A DNA stretch of 64,000 nucleotides from Lacibacter sp. H407 (lineage in GTDB: Bacteria > Bacteroidota > Bacteroidia > Chitinophagales > Chitinophagaceae). The stretch is from positions 4,092,001 through 4,156,000 of the forward strand of contig NZ_JBBKTU010000001.1 in the NCBI RefSeq assembly GCF_037892605.1. The letters are read 5' to 3'. A program made the position numbers and the translations under genes. The first letter of the stretch is position 1; each line of letters starts with the position of its first letter. Below are positions 1 to 8,551 of this stretch, piece after piece. The notes beneath the pieces were generated by a model. That model was not told where the DNA came from. It did not search any database and saw only the letters and a program-made list of their open reading frames with translations.

Positions 1-30
1 GATAAGCAGGTAAAATTGTTTCATAAAATC

Positions 31-1092
31 TTATTGAATGGTTAATTTGATGGATTGTATGAGTTTCTTTTCCCCGTCGAGCACCTGTACAATGTACATA
101 CCGGGCGCAGTGGTATTGCTCAAATGAATTTGTTCCGATTCTACCTTGCCACTGATCTGTTTTTGAAAACTGTAAAACAACTGACCCGCAGCATTGAGCA
201 TACGAATTTGATATTGTCCGGTCTTTACATTGGGAAATGAAATATTGATGGTTCCTGATGCAGCAACGGGGTTGGGATAGACTTTTATTTTAGCTGGCAG
301 TATGCTGTCAATAATTGAGAATCTGTTTCGTGTTACGATTGACATAGCACCCGTCATCCCACCCATTCTTCTCGACTCATAACCTACTACCACCACTTCA
401 CTTAACATACCCATAGCAGCTGCTCTCATTTTCACAACTGTATCAGTCTTTCTGTTTAGCTCATTACTTTTTATTTCTTTCATTTCATAACCAACGCTGC
501 TGTACTGAAGCACTGACTTTTTTGATGGCAGATAAATGGAATAACTTCCTTTTGCATCCGTAACTACTCCTTGATTGGTTCCTTTGATCATGATTGAAAC
601 ACCTGCCATCGGTTCTTTGGTTACTTCATCAATTACAACTCCGGTTACCACAAAAACCCGTTGTTGTCTTGAAGCAGTAACACCACCTGCTATAACTACA
701 AGCCCATCGTCCACTAAGGATGATGGCATACAAACTTGATTTTGAATTTTCTCCGGCACTTTCTTCGGAACCTGATCTTTAAACTGTGCCTTTGCTTTTG
801 TTACAAACAAAAAGGCAGGCAATAACAAACCCGCAGCATATTTCAATAAACCAGAAGCCGGTTTTAATTCTATTTGTTGAATAGGCCGACCCAATTGATC
901 ATCAGTGAATCTGCCGCAGGCAGTTCCGTTGTAATTGTTAAAGAAAGAAATGATCTCTTCATCCGATTGTGTTGTAAAATCAACCACGTTCTTTTGGCAG
1001 GAAGAACAGAAACGTCCCTGTTCAACAGCCGTCATTTTATTCCAGTCTTCATGACATGGATCGGCAATGCTTAGGTATAATTTTTCGCTCAT
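31..1092 (-). CDS. Cys4 N-terminal domain / carboxypeptidase-like regulatory domain protein with T9SS-type C-terminus
   Basis: Predicted envelope protein of 353 aa; cellular role unknown. Residues 1-75 carry conserved-looking cysteines (C13, C29-x2-C32, C59), a possible metal-binding module. A hydrophobic stretch at about 83-98 ends in AKAQ, like a signal-peptidase site. A CarboxypepD_reg-like beta-sandwich with a short VVVVGYE motif follows, and the last 85 residues (KVYPNP onward) match a type IX secretion sorting domain. The Met at 1092 was chosen because the family begins MSEKLYLSIADPC; the open frame extends 27 codons further upstream without recognisable sequence. It lies downstream of the VWA gene on the same strand, separated by a terminator-like hairpin. 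Sorting domain clear, N-terminal role unknown. Confidence 0.8.
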   Translation of the reverse strand: MSEKLYLSIADPCHEDWNKMTAVEQGRFCSSCQKNVVDFTTQSDEEIISFFNNYNGTACGRFTDDQLGRPIQQIELKPASGLLKYAAGLLLPAFLFVTKAKAQFKDQVPKKVPEKIQNQVCMPSSLVDDGLVVIAGGVTASRQQRVFVVTGVVIDEVTKEPMAGVSIMIKGTNQGVVTDAKGSYSIYLPSKKSVLQYSSVGYEMKEIKSNELNRKTDTVVKMRAAAMGMLSEVVVVGYESRRMGGMTGAMSIVTRNRFSIIDSILPAKIKVYPNPVAASGTINISFPNVKTGQYQIRMLNAAGQLFYSFQKQISGKVESEQIHLSNTTAPGMYIVQVLDGEKKLIQSIKLTIQ

Positions 1093-1137
1093 AATAGTTT
1101 TGTTTTGGTTAATGAAAATATATGTGGCAAAGCGGAG

Positions 1138-1169
1138 AGAAAAAGTCAGGCCGCTTAAAGCGGCCAGAC
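1138..1169 (-). terminator. Rho-independent terminator after the VWA gene
   Basis: On the minus strand a GC-rich stem (GGCCGCTT/AAGCGGCC, extended by GTC/GAC across one mismatch) is followed by a run of T. It sits just past the stop codon of the VWA gene. Confidence 0.75.
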
Positions 1170-1194
1170 TCACAGAAAGTGTTGTGATAAAACA

Positions 1195-3066
1195 TTAATC
1201 GATCACAACGCTTTCGTCACGCTTCTTATCTTTTTTCGCAATGGATTGTACATTTTGTACAAGCTTGATAAATTCAGTACGGTAACCTTCTTTATCGTTA
1301 CCAATAGCGGCATTGGCCTGGCTTATCACTTTTGCATAGGTTGCATTGCCTTTAAATTCTGAGTTGCGTAACAACATTCCAAACTGCGCCACTGCTGTTG
1401 CAAAGCGAAAATTCTCAGATGTTTTTTCAAAGGGGATCTTTGCATCAACTAATGGATGAACGATCAATTTACTTTCATCAGCATCAGGTTCTTTGTATCG
1501 GAACTTGATGGTCATGATCTCATTCTTCATAGTTGACTTCTTTTCTTTCGATTGTTTCTGATATTTCAGTTCATCTACGTCTTCAATAAAATCGCTCTCC
1601 ACTCCCACCGGAATAATTTCATACAATGCAGTTACTGTATGTCCGCTGCCCAGTTCACCTGCATCTTTTTTATCATTATTAAAATCTTCTTTGTTGAGTA
1701 AACGGTTTTCATAACCTACCAGTCGATACGCCTGCACCAATGCCGGATTAAACTCGATCTGTAGTTTTACATCTTTTGCAATGGTGAACATGGTACCACC
1801 AAATTCATTCACCAATACTTTTTTCGCTTCATTCATTCCATCGATGTAAGCATGATTACCATTACCTTTATTCGCCAGCTTCTGCATCTTGTTGTCTTTG
1901 TAATTACCCATACCGTAACCAAGTACAGTTAAGAACACACCGCTCTTACGTTCTTCTTCTATCAAACGTTCCATTTCATCGTCGCTGCTCATGCCTACAT
2001 TAAAGTCTCCATCGGTACACAGGATCACACGGTTGTTGCCGCCTTTCTTGAATTGTTCTTTTGCAACATTGTATGCCAGTTTAATTCCTGCACCGCCTGC
2101 CGTTGAACCACCGGCTTCCAGCTTTTCAATTGCATCCATGATCTTTTCTTTTTGCATACCGCTTGTTGATGGTAATACCAAACCGGCAGCACCCGCATAC
2201 ACAACAATGGCAACATGATCCTGCTCACGCATTTGATCAACCAATAATTTCAATGATGCCTTTACTAAAGGAAGTTTGTTTGCATCCTGCATGGAGCCGC
2301 TTACGTCGATCAAAAAAACAAGATTGGACGGTGGAAGATTGGTTGTAGCAATTTCTTTCCCCTGCAAACCGATCATCACCAGTTTGTGTTCTTTATTCCA
2401 CGGACAAACACTCATTTCTGTGTTGATGCTGAATGGATCGTTCCCTGTTGGTTGCGGATATTTGTATTTGAAATAATTCACAAACTCTTCAATACGAACC
2501 GCACCTTCGGGCGGCAACTGTCCATAGTTGATCATACGACGCACATTACTGTACGCTGCACCATCAACATCAATTGAAAAAGTTGAGAGTGGTTCATCGG
2601 TTGCTTTACGAAAACGGTTTTCAACAATACCATCATAGTCTTCTGTATTGTAGTTGGTATTATCCTGAACATATAAGCCAGGTGCCCTGCCTTGAATCTG
2701 AGCAACCGAGCCTGTCATCTCTTTTCGCTTTGCTGTTCCATACCCAATCACCACAACTTCATTAAGATCTTCAGTGGATGGTTTTAATGTAACACTTACT
2801 GTCTGTTGGTTTTTCAGTTTTACTTCCTGTGTTTCGTAGCCAACAAACTGAAACGTTAACGTTGCTGTTGATGAAGCAACTTTCAAACTGAATTGACCAT
2901 TGGCATCAGTTGTTGTGCCATTTCGTTTACCTTTTTCGGCAACGGAAACGCCGGCCATCGCAGCGCCGTTTTGATCAGTTACTTTTCCCGTTACTGTTAC
3001 GGGTTCTTTAAATGCGGTGCTGAACAATGCAGCCAAAAAAATGATTGTGGTGAATATGTAACGCAT
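1195..3066 (-). CDS. YfbK-like von Willebrand factor A domain protein with TonB-receptor-like N-terminus
   Basis: Exported protein of 623 aa. After a signal peptide (about 1-18) comes a CarboxypepD_reg-like domain (about 22-96) and a motif typical of the start of SusC plug domains (EVVVIGYGT, then KRKEMTGSVA, about 103-122). A YfbK-type N-terminal region (about 150-235) precedes a VWA domain with an intact MIDAS motif DVSGS (D254, S256, S258), and the rest matches the DUF3520-type C-terminal region. VWA domains bind ligands through a divalent metal; no substrate can be inferred. The Met at 3066 is preferred over one nine codons upstream because the signal peptide then starts correctly. Divergent from the sigma-factor gene. 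Confidence 0.87.
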   Translation of the reverse strand: MRYIFTTIIFLAALFSTAFKEPVTVTGKVTDQNGAAMAGVSVAEKGKRNGTTTDANGQFSLKVASSTATLTFQFVGYETQEVKLKNQQTVSVTLKPSTEDLNEVVVIGYGTAKRKEMTGSVAQIQGRAPGLYVQDNTNYNTEDYDGIVENRFRKATDEPLSTFSIDVDGAAYSNVRRMINYGQLPPEGAVRIEEFVNYFKYKYPQPTGNDPFSINTEMSVCPWNKEHKLVMIGLQGKEIATTNLPPSNLVFLIDVSGSMQDANKLPLVKASLKLLVDQMREQDHVAIVVYAGAAGLVLPSTSGMQKEKIMDAIEKLEAGGSTAGGAGIKLAYNVAKEQFKKGGNNRVILCTDGDFNVGMSSDDEMERLIEEERKSGVFLTVLGYGMGNYKDNKMQKLANKGNGNHAYIDGMNEAKKVLVNEFGGTMFTIAKDVKLQIEFNPALVQAYRLVGYENRLLNKEDFNNDKKDAGELGSGHTVTALYEIIPVGVESDFIEDVDELKYQKQSKEKKSTMKNEIMTIKFRYKEPDADESKLIVHPLVDAKIPFEKTSENFRFATAVAQFGMLLRNSEFKGNATYAKVISQANAAIGNDKEGYRTEFIKLVQNVQSIAKKDKKRDESVVID

Positions 3067-3194
3067 AAGTTGAGATTTGAGAATTGGATGCAACCACTTT
3101 ATGAATTACACAAGCGTGCAAAAAAATATTTTTCCCTAACTTCCCGTTTCAACCTGTTGGCTTGGCATTTATCCGGGAAAAAGATAACACATCA

Positions 3195-3743
3195 ATGAGC
3201 GATACAGAGCTGGTGCAATTGTACCGGTCAACTGCTGATTTGAATGTATTGAGCACCCTTTATCAACGATACATGGATTTGATCTACGGTGTTTGTCTGA
3301 AGTACCTGAAAGACCCTGAAACATCCAAAGATGCTGTGATCAATATTTATGAAGAACTGATTCATAAACTGAAGCAACACGAAGTAACGAATTTCAAAAG
3401 CTGGCTGCATACGCTCAGTCGCAACCACTGCCTCATGCAGTTACGGAAAGAAAAAGGTCATGGTACGGTAGAAATTCCTGAAACATTTATGCAAAGCGAA
3501 GAAATGCTGCATCTGAGTGCTGTACAGGAGAAGGAAGAACAGCTCAACAGCATGGAAAAATGCATGGAACAATTACCGGCAGAACAAAAAACCTGCGTTA
3601 CTTTGTTTTACCTGGAGGGGAAATGCTATAACGAAATAACGGAACAAACCGGCATTGATTGGAATAAAGTGAGGAGTTATATACAGAATGGACGAAGAAA
3701 TCTGAAACTTTGTATGGAGAAAAAAACAGCCGATAGTATTTAG
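3195..3743 (+). CDS. RNA polymerase sigma factor, ECF-like sigma-70 family
   Basis: Sigma factor of 182 aa, the usual size for ECF types. Region 2 lies at about 17-90 (LYQRYMDLIYGVCLKYL to SWLHTLSRNHCLMQLRK) and region 4 at about 120-175, with a helix-turn-helix ending in VRSYIQNGRRNLK. The Met at 3195 (MSDTELVQLY) is the family-typical start; the frame is open 11 codons further up. The gene precedes a membrane protein with an anti-sigma-like N-terminus, the usual sigma/anti-sigma arrangement. It probably answers an envelope signal; the target genes are not visible here. Confidence 0.88.
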   Translation: MSDTELVQLYRSTADLNVLSTLYQRYMDLIYGVCLKYLKDPETSKDAVINIYEELIHKLKQHEVTNFKSWLHTLSRNHCLMQLRKEKGHGTVEIPETFMQSEEMLHLSAVQEKEEQLNSMEKCMEQLPAEQKTCVTLFYLEGKCYNEITEQTGIDWNKVRSYIQNGRRNLKLCMEKKTADSI

Positions 3744-3813
3744 TCAATAGTAAATAAATAGTAAGAAGATCAACTATAATGCACACGATATTGAACGTTA
3801 CCTCAACCGGCAA

Positions 3814-5016
3814 ATGAATGCTGCGGAGATGCATGCCTTTGAACAGGCCATGATGGATGATCCTATGTTGGCTGATGCGGTTGATGGATTCCAAGCTGTT
3901 GTTGGTAAGCGGGATATTAACGCCGATCTTGCTGAGTTAAAAACAAAACTCAATCCTAAAAAAGAAAACGGTAAAGTAATAGGTGGTTTCTTCCGTCCGT
4001 GGATGCGTATGGCTGCGGCGGTTGTGATCATTGGATCAACAGCGGCGGCACTATACTTTCTCTTAAATCAGCCATTGCCTGTTGAAACTATTGCTGTTGT
4101 TGAGAAGCAACAAACTGATACTGTACGAAAAATAGAAATGTTTGTAGATTCAACTTCTGTTGCCGTCCAGAAAATTAAACCCGCAACAGAACTTCCTGTC
4201 AGTATTCCATCTACTAAACAAAAACAACCTCTGCCTCCAAAACCAACTGAACCGGCCGCCCTCCGCAATGATGTTGCAATGGCCGACATGGAGCCAGTGA
4301 AAAATGCTGAAGTTGCAAGTGCCCCACCTCCTGCTGTGATTGCAGAAGAAAAGAAGCAGGAGGCAATAGCAAAAGGAAGAATGGAAACAAAAGCAAAAAC
4401 AAAAGCAGCCACACTCAATAAATTTACTGGTGTTGTTGTGGATGAGAACAATAACCCATTACCCTTTGCAAATATTACTGAAGTAAGAAGCGGCGTTGGT
4501 ACCTATGCAGATGCAAAAGGAAATTTCATATTAGTTGCAGAAGATTCTGTGTTGAATATCGAAACAAGATCAGTTGGATATACAAATACAACATTGGAAA
4601 TTCGTAACAATCAATTACAACGCATTGCGTTAAAAGATGAGGCGGTGATAGCAGGTGCCCCTACACGTGATCAATTATACCTGCGGAATAAGAACAGGGA
4701 AAGCGCCATGAAAAAAGAAATCACGGAAATGGAGAGCGAACCCGCCGACGGATGGAACAACTATTCCAAATACGTAGTAAACAACCTTCGCCTGGAAGAC
4801 ATCAATGAAAAAAGAAAATTTGGCGAAACACAAATGGAAAAAGAGGTGGAAGTTTCTTTTGATGTAAATCCCGATGGCAGTATTGCCAATATAAAAGTAG
4901 AACGTTCAACCTGCAGCACCTGCAACCAGGAGGCTGTAAGGATTATTAAAGAAGGTCCAAAATGGAAGTCCAAAACAGGTAAAAAAGAGCGGGCCCGCTT
5001 TACCGTCCAATTCTGA
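3814..5016 (+). CDS. Membrane-anchored anti-sigma-like protein with carboxypeptidase-like and TonB-like C-terminal domains
   Basis: Inner-membrane protein of at least 400 aa. The N-terminal helical part (MNAAEMHAFEQAMMDDPMLADAV...) resembles cytoplasmic anti-sigma segments. One membrane span lies at about 65-84, then a Pro/Ala/Lys-rich periplasmic linker, a CarboxypepD_reg-like domain (about 200-275) and a TonB-C-like domain (about 335-400) with a CSTC pair. It probably holds the upstream sigma factor inactive and senses or transmits an outer-membrane signal. The start is uncertain: conserved-looking residues (NAHDIERYLNRQ) continue in frame upstream of this ATG to about 3760, but no ATG, GTG or TTG occurs before the stop at 3751. 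Confidence 0.82.
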   Translation: MNAAEMHAFEQAMMDDPMLADAVDGFQAVVGKRDINADLAELKTKLNPKKENGKVIGGFFRPWMRMAAAVVIIGSTAAALYFLLNQPLPVETIAVVEKQQTDTVRKIEMFVDSTSVAVQKIKPATELPVSIPSTKQKQPLPPKPTEPAALRNDVAMADMEPVKNAEVASAPPPAVIAEEKKQEAIAKGRMETKAKTKAATLNKFTGVVVDENNNPLPFANITEVRSGVGTYADAKGNFILVAEDSVLNIETRSVGYTNTTLEIRNNQLQRIALKDEAVIAGAPTRDQLYLRNKNRESAMKKEITEMESEPADGWNNYSKYVVNNLRLEDINEKRKFGETQMEKEVEVSFDVNPDGSIANIKVERSTCSTCNQEAVRIIKEGPKWKSKTGKKERARFTVQF

Positions 5017-5061
5017 TTTCTGCAATTTATCAAATCTTCTCCCTGCTTTCAGTCAGTTCCC

Positions 5062-5069
5062 TACCTTTG
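5062..5069 (+). promoter_or_regulatory. Putative Bacteroidota -7 element (TACCTTTG)
   Basis: Matches the TAnnTTTG -7 consensus 22 bases before the DUF2911 start codon. No convincing -33 TTTG is seen upstream. Confidence 0.45.
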
Positions 5070-5091
5070 CTGCCTAAATAAACTTAGTTAT

Positions 5092-5925
5092 ATGAAAAAA
5101 TTACTTCTCGCTGCTATTTGTATGGGCGCAATTGTAATGACAGAAGCACAACAACTCAGAACACCCCAGCCATCTACAACGCAAACTGTAAAACAGGATT
5201 TTGGGTTGGGAGGTATTGAACTTTCTTACAGCCGCCCGAACATGAAAGGGCGCAAAGTATTTGGCGACTTGGTTCCTTTCGATAAAGTATGGCGTACCGG
5301 TGCAAACAGTGCTACTACGTTAACATTTTCTGATGAAGTGATCATTGGCGGCACAAAAATCCCTGCCGGAAAGTATGGTTTATTAACCATCCCATCTGCA
5401 AACGAATGGACCATCATCATCACTAAACAAACTGATGTTACATCACCTGCTGCTTACAAACAGGATATGGATATAGTGCGTGTAAAGGCGAAACCAATGG
5501 CGCTTCCTTGGAGTTTTGAAACCTTTGGCATGTCGTTCGAAAATATCAAAGACAACAGTTTGGAATTGATGATCGCCTGGGATAAAACGCTTGTTTCTTT
5601 ACCGATCACTACAGATGTTGATGGAAAAGTAATGAAGCAAATTGAAACCATCATGACAAAGGACAACCGTCCTTATTTTGCTGCAGCAGCTTACTATGCT
5701 GACAATGGGAAAGATCTTAACCAGGCAGTTGCTTGGTTTGACAAAGCAATTGAGCAAAATCCACAGGCGTTCTGGGTGTATTACCAAAAAGCAAAAGCAC
5801 TCGCTAAGCTGGGTAAAAAATCGGAAGCAATGGCAGTATCAGCAAAGTCAATGGAATTAGCAAAAGCTGCAAAGAATGATGACTATGTTGCGTTGAATGA
5901 AAAATTACAGAAAGATCTGAAATAA
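5092..5925 (+). CDS. DUF2911 domain protein with C-terminal TPR
   Basis: Exported protein of 277 aa: signal peptide (about 1-19), then a DUF2911 domain (about 25-170) with the family hallmarks SYSRPNMKGRKVFG, VWRTGANSAT and IPAGKYGLLTIP. The last third (about 190-277) forms tetratricopeptide-like helices (QAVAWFDKAIEQNP...). DUF2911 has no established biochemical function, so the role is unknown. The gene is followed by a strong terminator and preceded by its own -7-like element, so it is probably monocistronic. Confidence 0.85.
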   Translation: MKKLLLAAICMGAIVMTEAQQLRTPQPSTTQTVKQDFGLGGIELSYSRPNMKGRKVFGDLVPFDKVWRTGANSATTLTFSDEVIIGGTKIPAGKYGLLTIPSANEWTIIITKQTDVTSPAAYKQDMDIVRVKAKPMALPWSFETFGMSFENIKDNSLELMIAWDKTLVSLPITTDVDGKVMKQIETIMTKDNRPYFAAAAYYADNGKDLNQAVAWFDKAIEQNPQAFWVYYQKAKALAKLGKKSEAMAVSAKSMELAKAAKNDDYVALNEKLQKDLK

Positions 5926-5948
5926 GCATTCGTTCAAACGAAGAAAAA

Positions 5949-5978
5949 AACCTCACAAGAATCTTGTGAGGTTTTTTT
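5949..5978 (+). terminator. Strong Rho-independent terminator
   Basis: A perfect 10-bp stem (CCTCACAAGA/TCTTGTGAGG, one-base loop) is followed by TTTTTTT. A-rich flanks make it likely to work in both directions, also ending the small minus-strand gene at 5992. Confidence 0.9.
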
Positions 5979-5991
5979 ATGATCTGTTGTT

Positions 5992-6468
5992 TTATTTGAC
6001 GATGGGATGTCCATTTAGCGGAAGCGCCAATGGTGGGCTAATATCCGATGTGTTCACTTTCGAAAGCGAAAAATAACTGTTATCGCAACACTCTGTTTGC
6101 CTGTTAGTAAATCCAAAGGTCAGCGAATCAGTAATATTGTTATTGATCGAAATATAATAAACTGAATAATTTTTGGACACAGAAAAACCTGCGATATAAG
6201 TTGTATCTCTCACTACCTGGTACACCCTTCTGATAGATTCAACTGCACCTGTTTCAGTTCTCTTACCCAGAACTTTTACATTCGCTGAATCATAAACTTT
6301 AACCGGACTGCCTATCAAATCTCTTCCTTGATTATTTACCAGCCGAAACGAAAAACCCGGGGGTATTGGGTTGCCGCAATCAGTAGTTCCGCATTTTGAG
6401 GCACAACGAATCCCTGTAGCGGACATTAATAACAACGCTGCATATAATATCAAATTCCTGTTCTTCAT
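5992..6468 (-). CDS. Small exported hypothetical protein
   Basis: 158 aa; family not recognised. An N-terminal hydrophobic stretch (about 7-18) is followed by Cys at 22, 26 and 31, which may be a relaxed lipobox or disulphide partners; the residue before C22 is Arg, so lipidation is doubtful. The body is rich in beta-forming residues and has a CC pair near the C-terminus. It lies convergent to the DUF2911 gene, sharing its terminator, and 28 bp downstream of the symporter stop codon. Function unknown. Confidence 0.65.
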   Translation of the reverse strand: MKNRNLILYAALLLMSATGIRCASKCGTTDCGNPIPPGFSFRLVNNQGRDLIGSPVKVYDSANVKVLGKRTETGAVESIRRVYQVVRDTTYIAGFSVSKNYSVYYISINNNITDSLTFGFTNRQTECCDNSYFSLSKVNTSDISPPLALPLNGHPIVK

Positions 6469-6495
6469 GAAACAAAATTAATGGCATTTAATGAA

Positions 6496-8211
6496 TCAAG
6501 CTTCTTTCCGTGCTGCAAAAGGTTGAATGAGTAATGAAAGTAGAATCACTGCTACAGCACCGATCACATTCAGCCAAAGGAATGAGATGATATCCATGTA
6601 ATAAACAGAGATTACAATTACCTCCGAAATGATGGCTGCAATAAAAACAGCATTACCTCCCACCCGCTTTAACCAAAAAGCTACGAGGAAGATACCAAGT
6701 ATTGTACCGTAGAACCAACTGCCAAGAATATTAACGGCTTCAATTAAACTGTTGCCAAGATTGTAGGCGAAGAATGCGATCACCATACAGAATATACCCC
6801 AGAACAACGTATAGATCTTACCCCAGCGGTATTCTTCTTTTTCAGTCAGTGGTTTTTTGGAAAACTTCTGGTGAAAGTCGCACATGGTGCATGATGCCAG
6901 CGAATTCAATGCTGCAGCAATACTTCCCCAGGCTGCAAGGAAAATAATAGCGATGATTAATCCTACCAAACCTGTTGGTAACACATCGCCCACAAAACGA
7001 AGAAAAATATAATTGGTGTCGTTTGTATCAGCAGCAGGATCGGCTTTCTTGATCAATCCTTTCATTTCCTCCCGGATCAGTTTTCCTTGCTGTTCAACTT
7101 CCTGCAGTTTGATTCTGCCTTCTGCAACAGCCCCATCATTGTTCTGATTCCTTGCAGCAGTTAATGCTATGGCTATTTGCTTCTTATCTTCCTGCAGTTG
7201 CGCATATTTGGCTGCGGCTTGATTGTATGGTTCAGCATATGCACTTTTCAGCACAACAGTTTCCTGTGTTTTATTAAAGAAAGCCGGTGCTTTAAAAAAT
7301 GAATAATAGGCAAACAGTAAACACCCGATCAACAGGATCATGAATTGCAGCGGCACTTTTACCAATCCGTTCATCAGTAATCCCAATCGGCTTTCACGTG
7401 TATCCTTCGCCGTTAGATAACGGCCCACCTGACTTTGATCGGTTCCAAAATAACTCAACGCCAAAAAGAAACCACCAATTACTCCGCTCCAGATATTGTA
7501 TTTGTCTTTCCAATCGAATCCGTTTTCTGTGACACCGTTAGTGATCACATTCATCTTGCCGCTTTTGCCGGCGATATGCAGTGCATCTGTAAAACCGATT
7601 CCTTCCGGTAAAGAAGTAATAGCATAATAACCTGCAATAAACATCGCAGCATAAATAATCACAAACTGCAATTGCTGCGTGTATGCTACTGCTTTGGCTC
7701 CACCTGTTACCGTGTACACGATCAGCAAGCCACCCGTTACAAGATTGGTTGCATAAATATCCCAGCCCAGCATACTGCTTAACACAAGCGAAGGTGCAAA
7801 AATACTGATGCCTGTACTTAACCCTCTTGATAGTAAAAACAGGAACGATGTAAATGTTCTTGTTTTTAAATCAAACCGCTTTTCAAGAAACTCGTATGCG
7901 GTAAATAATTTTAATCGATGAAAAACTGGAACAAACGCAATACACACCACAATCATTGCGAGAGGCAAACCAAAGTAGTATTGCACAAAACGCATCCCGT
8001 CGGTGTAAGCTTGTCCCGGTGCCGTTAAAAATGTAACAGCACTTGCCTGCGTGCCCATAATACTCAACAGGATCACCCACCATGGCATTTGCCGGTTACC
8101 TAAAAAATAACCTTCGAGATTTTTCGACGTACGGCTTTTGTAAACGCCGTATGCAATTACCGCAAGCAGTGTTACAATTAATACGATCCAATCGGTGAGT
8201 AAAAAATTCAT
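6496..8211 (-). CDS. Sodium:solute symporter (SSS family)
   Basis: Inner-membrane transporter of 571 aa with about 13 to 15 predicted spans. The SSS family couples substrate uptake to sodium. Family marks are LEGYFLGNRQMPWW (about 32-45), the following GTQASAVTFLTAPG, and YTVTGGAKAVAYTQ in the helix 5 region. A hydrophilic, Gln/Lys-rich insertion (about 300-390) interrupts the membrane region. The start codon overlaps by four bases (ATGA) the stop of a 38-aa membrane protein gene, so translation is probably coupled. Substrate unknown; being in one operon with a PIG-L deacetylase suggests a sugar or deacetylated sugar derivative. Confidence 0.9.
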   Translation of the reverse strand: MNFLLTDWIVLIVTLLAVIAYGVYKSRTSKNLEGYFLGNRQMPWWVILLSIMGTQASAVTFLTAPGQAYTDGMRFVQYYFGLPLAMIVVCIAFVPVFHRLKLFTAYEFLEKRFDLKTRTFTSFLFLLSRGLSTGISIFAPSLVLSSMLGWDIYATNLVTGGLLIVYTVTGGAKAVAYTQQLQFVIIYAAMFIAGYYAITSLPEGIGFTDALHIAGKSGKMNVITNGVTENGFDWKDKYNIWSGVIGGFFLALSYFGTDQSQVGRYLTAKDTRESRLGLLMNGLVKVPLQFMILLIGCLLFAYYSFFKAPAFFNKTQETVVLKSAYAEPYNQAAAKYAQLQEDKKQIAIALTAARNQNNDGAVAEGRIKLQEVEQQGKLIREEMKGLIKKADPAADTNDTNYIFLRFVGDVLPTGLVGLIIAIIFLAAWGSIAAALNSLASCTMCDFHQKFSKKPLTEKEEYRWGKIYTLFWGIFCMVIAFFAYNLGNSLIEAVNILGSWFYGTILGIFLVAFWLKRVGGNAVFIAAIISEVIVISVYYMDIISFLWLNVIGAVAVILLSLLIQPFAARKEA

Positions 8212-8324
8212 GCAAACTGTTGGGTAAATAAATAGAAGAAAATAATGAGTACAACTAACACCACTGCTACAGCAATGTACCAGCTATTCCATTTCGATTC
8301 ATTGTTATTTGGCAAGTTGTTCAT
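8208..8324 (-). CDS. 38-aa single-span membrane protein, coupled to the symporter
   Basis: Reading: MNNLPNNNESKWNSWYIAVA, then a hydrophobic span to LFTQQFA. One transmembrane helix at about 16-34 with an Asn-rich N-terminal tail. Its TGA overlaps the symporter ATG (8208-8211), the hallmark of translational coupling, which supports a real gene despite its length. It may be a small subunit or stabiliser of the symporter, by analogy with other tiny transporter partners; this is inference and no family was recognised. Only 10 bp separate it from the 55-aa gene upstream. Confidence 0.72.
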   Translation of the reverse strand: MNNLPNNNESKWNSWYIAVAVVLVVLIIFFYLFTQQFA

Positions 8325-8334
8325 TTAGTATTTA

Positions 8335-8502
8335 TTATTTCTCCTCATTACGGGGACGTAAATACCACATCATGAATACAGCAATTCCAATTCCCAGCAA
8401 CAAACCGTATGCAACACGCTTGCTGATAAACCCGATCAACAGTCCAATACCCAACCCGATCAGTAACGTTCGTTCAATACTTGCTTGTCTTTTATTACTC
8501 AT
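8335..8502 (-). CDS. 55-aa two-span membrane protein
   Basis: Reading starts MSNKRQASIERTLLIGLGIG and ends MMWYLRPRNEEK. Two Gly-rich hydrophobic segments (about 12-26 and 31-47) are joined by a short basic loop (SKR), with a charged C-terminal tail. It lies between the PIG-L gene (49 bp upstream) and the 38-aa gene (10 bp downstream), all on the minus strand, and is probably co-transcribed. No family recognised; a transporter accessory role is inference from position only. Confidence 0.65.
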   Translation of the reverse strand: MSNKRQASIERTLLIGLGIGLLIGFISKRVAYGLLLGIGIAVFMMWYLRPRNEEK

Positions 8503-8551
8503 AATACGATCATCATTGTAAACTCAACTACCAAGGGAGAAAACTCATCAC

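Noticed and set aside
8309-8521. 70-codon plus-strand ORF opposite the two micro-protein genes
   Set aside because: The minus-strand reading gives two membrane proteins with tight operon spacing and an ATGA overlap, while the plus frame has no supporting context.
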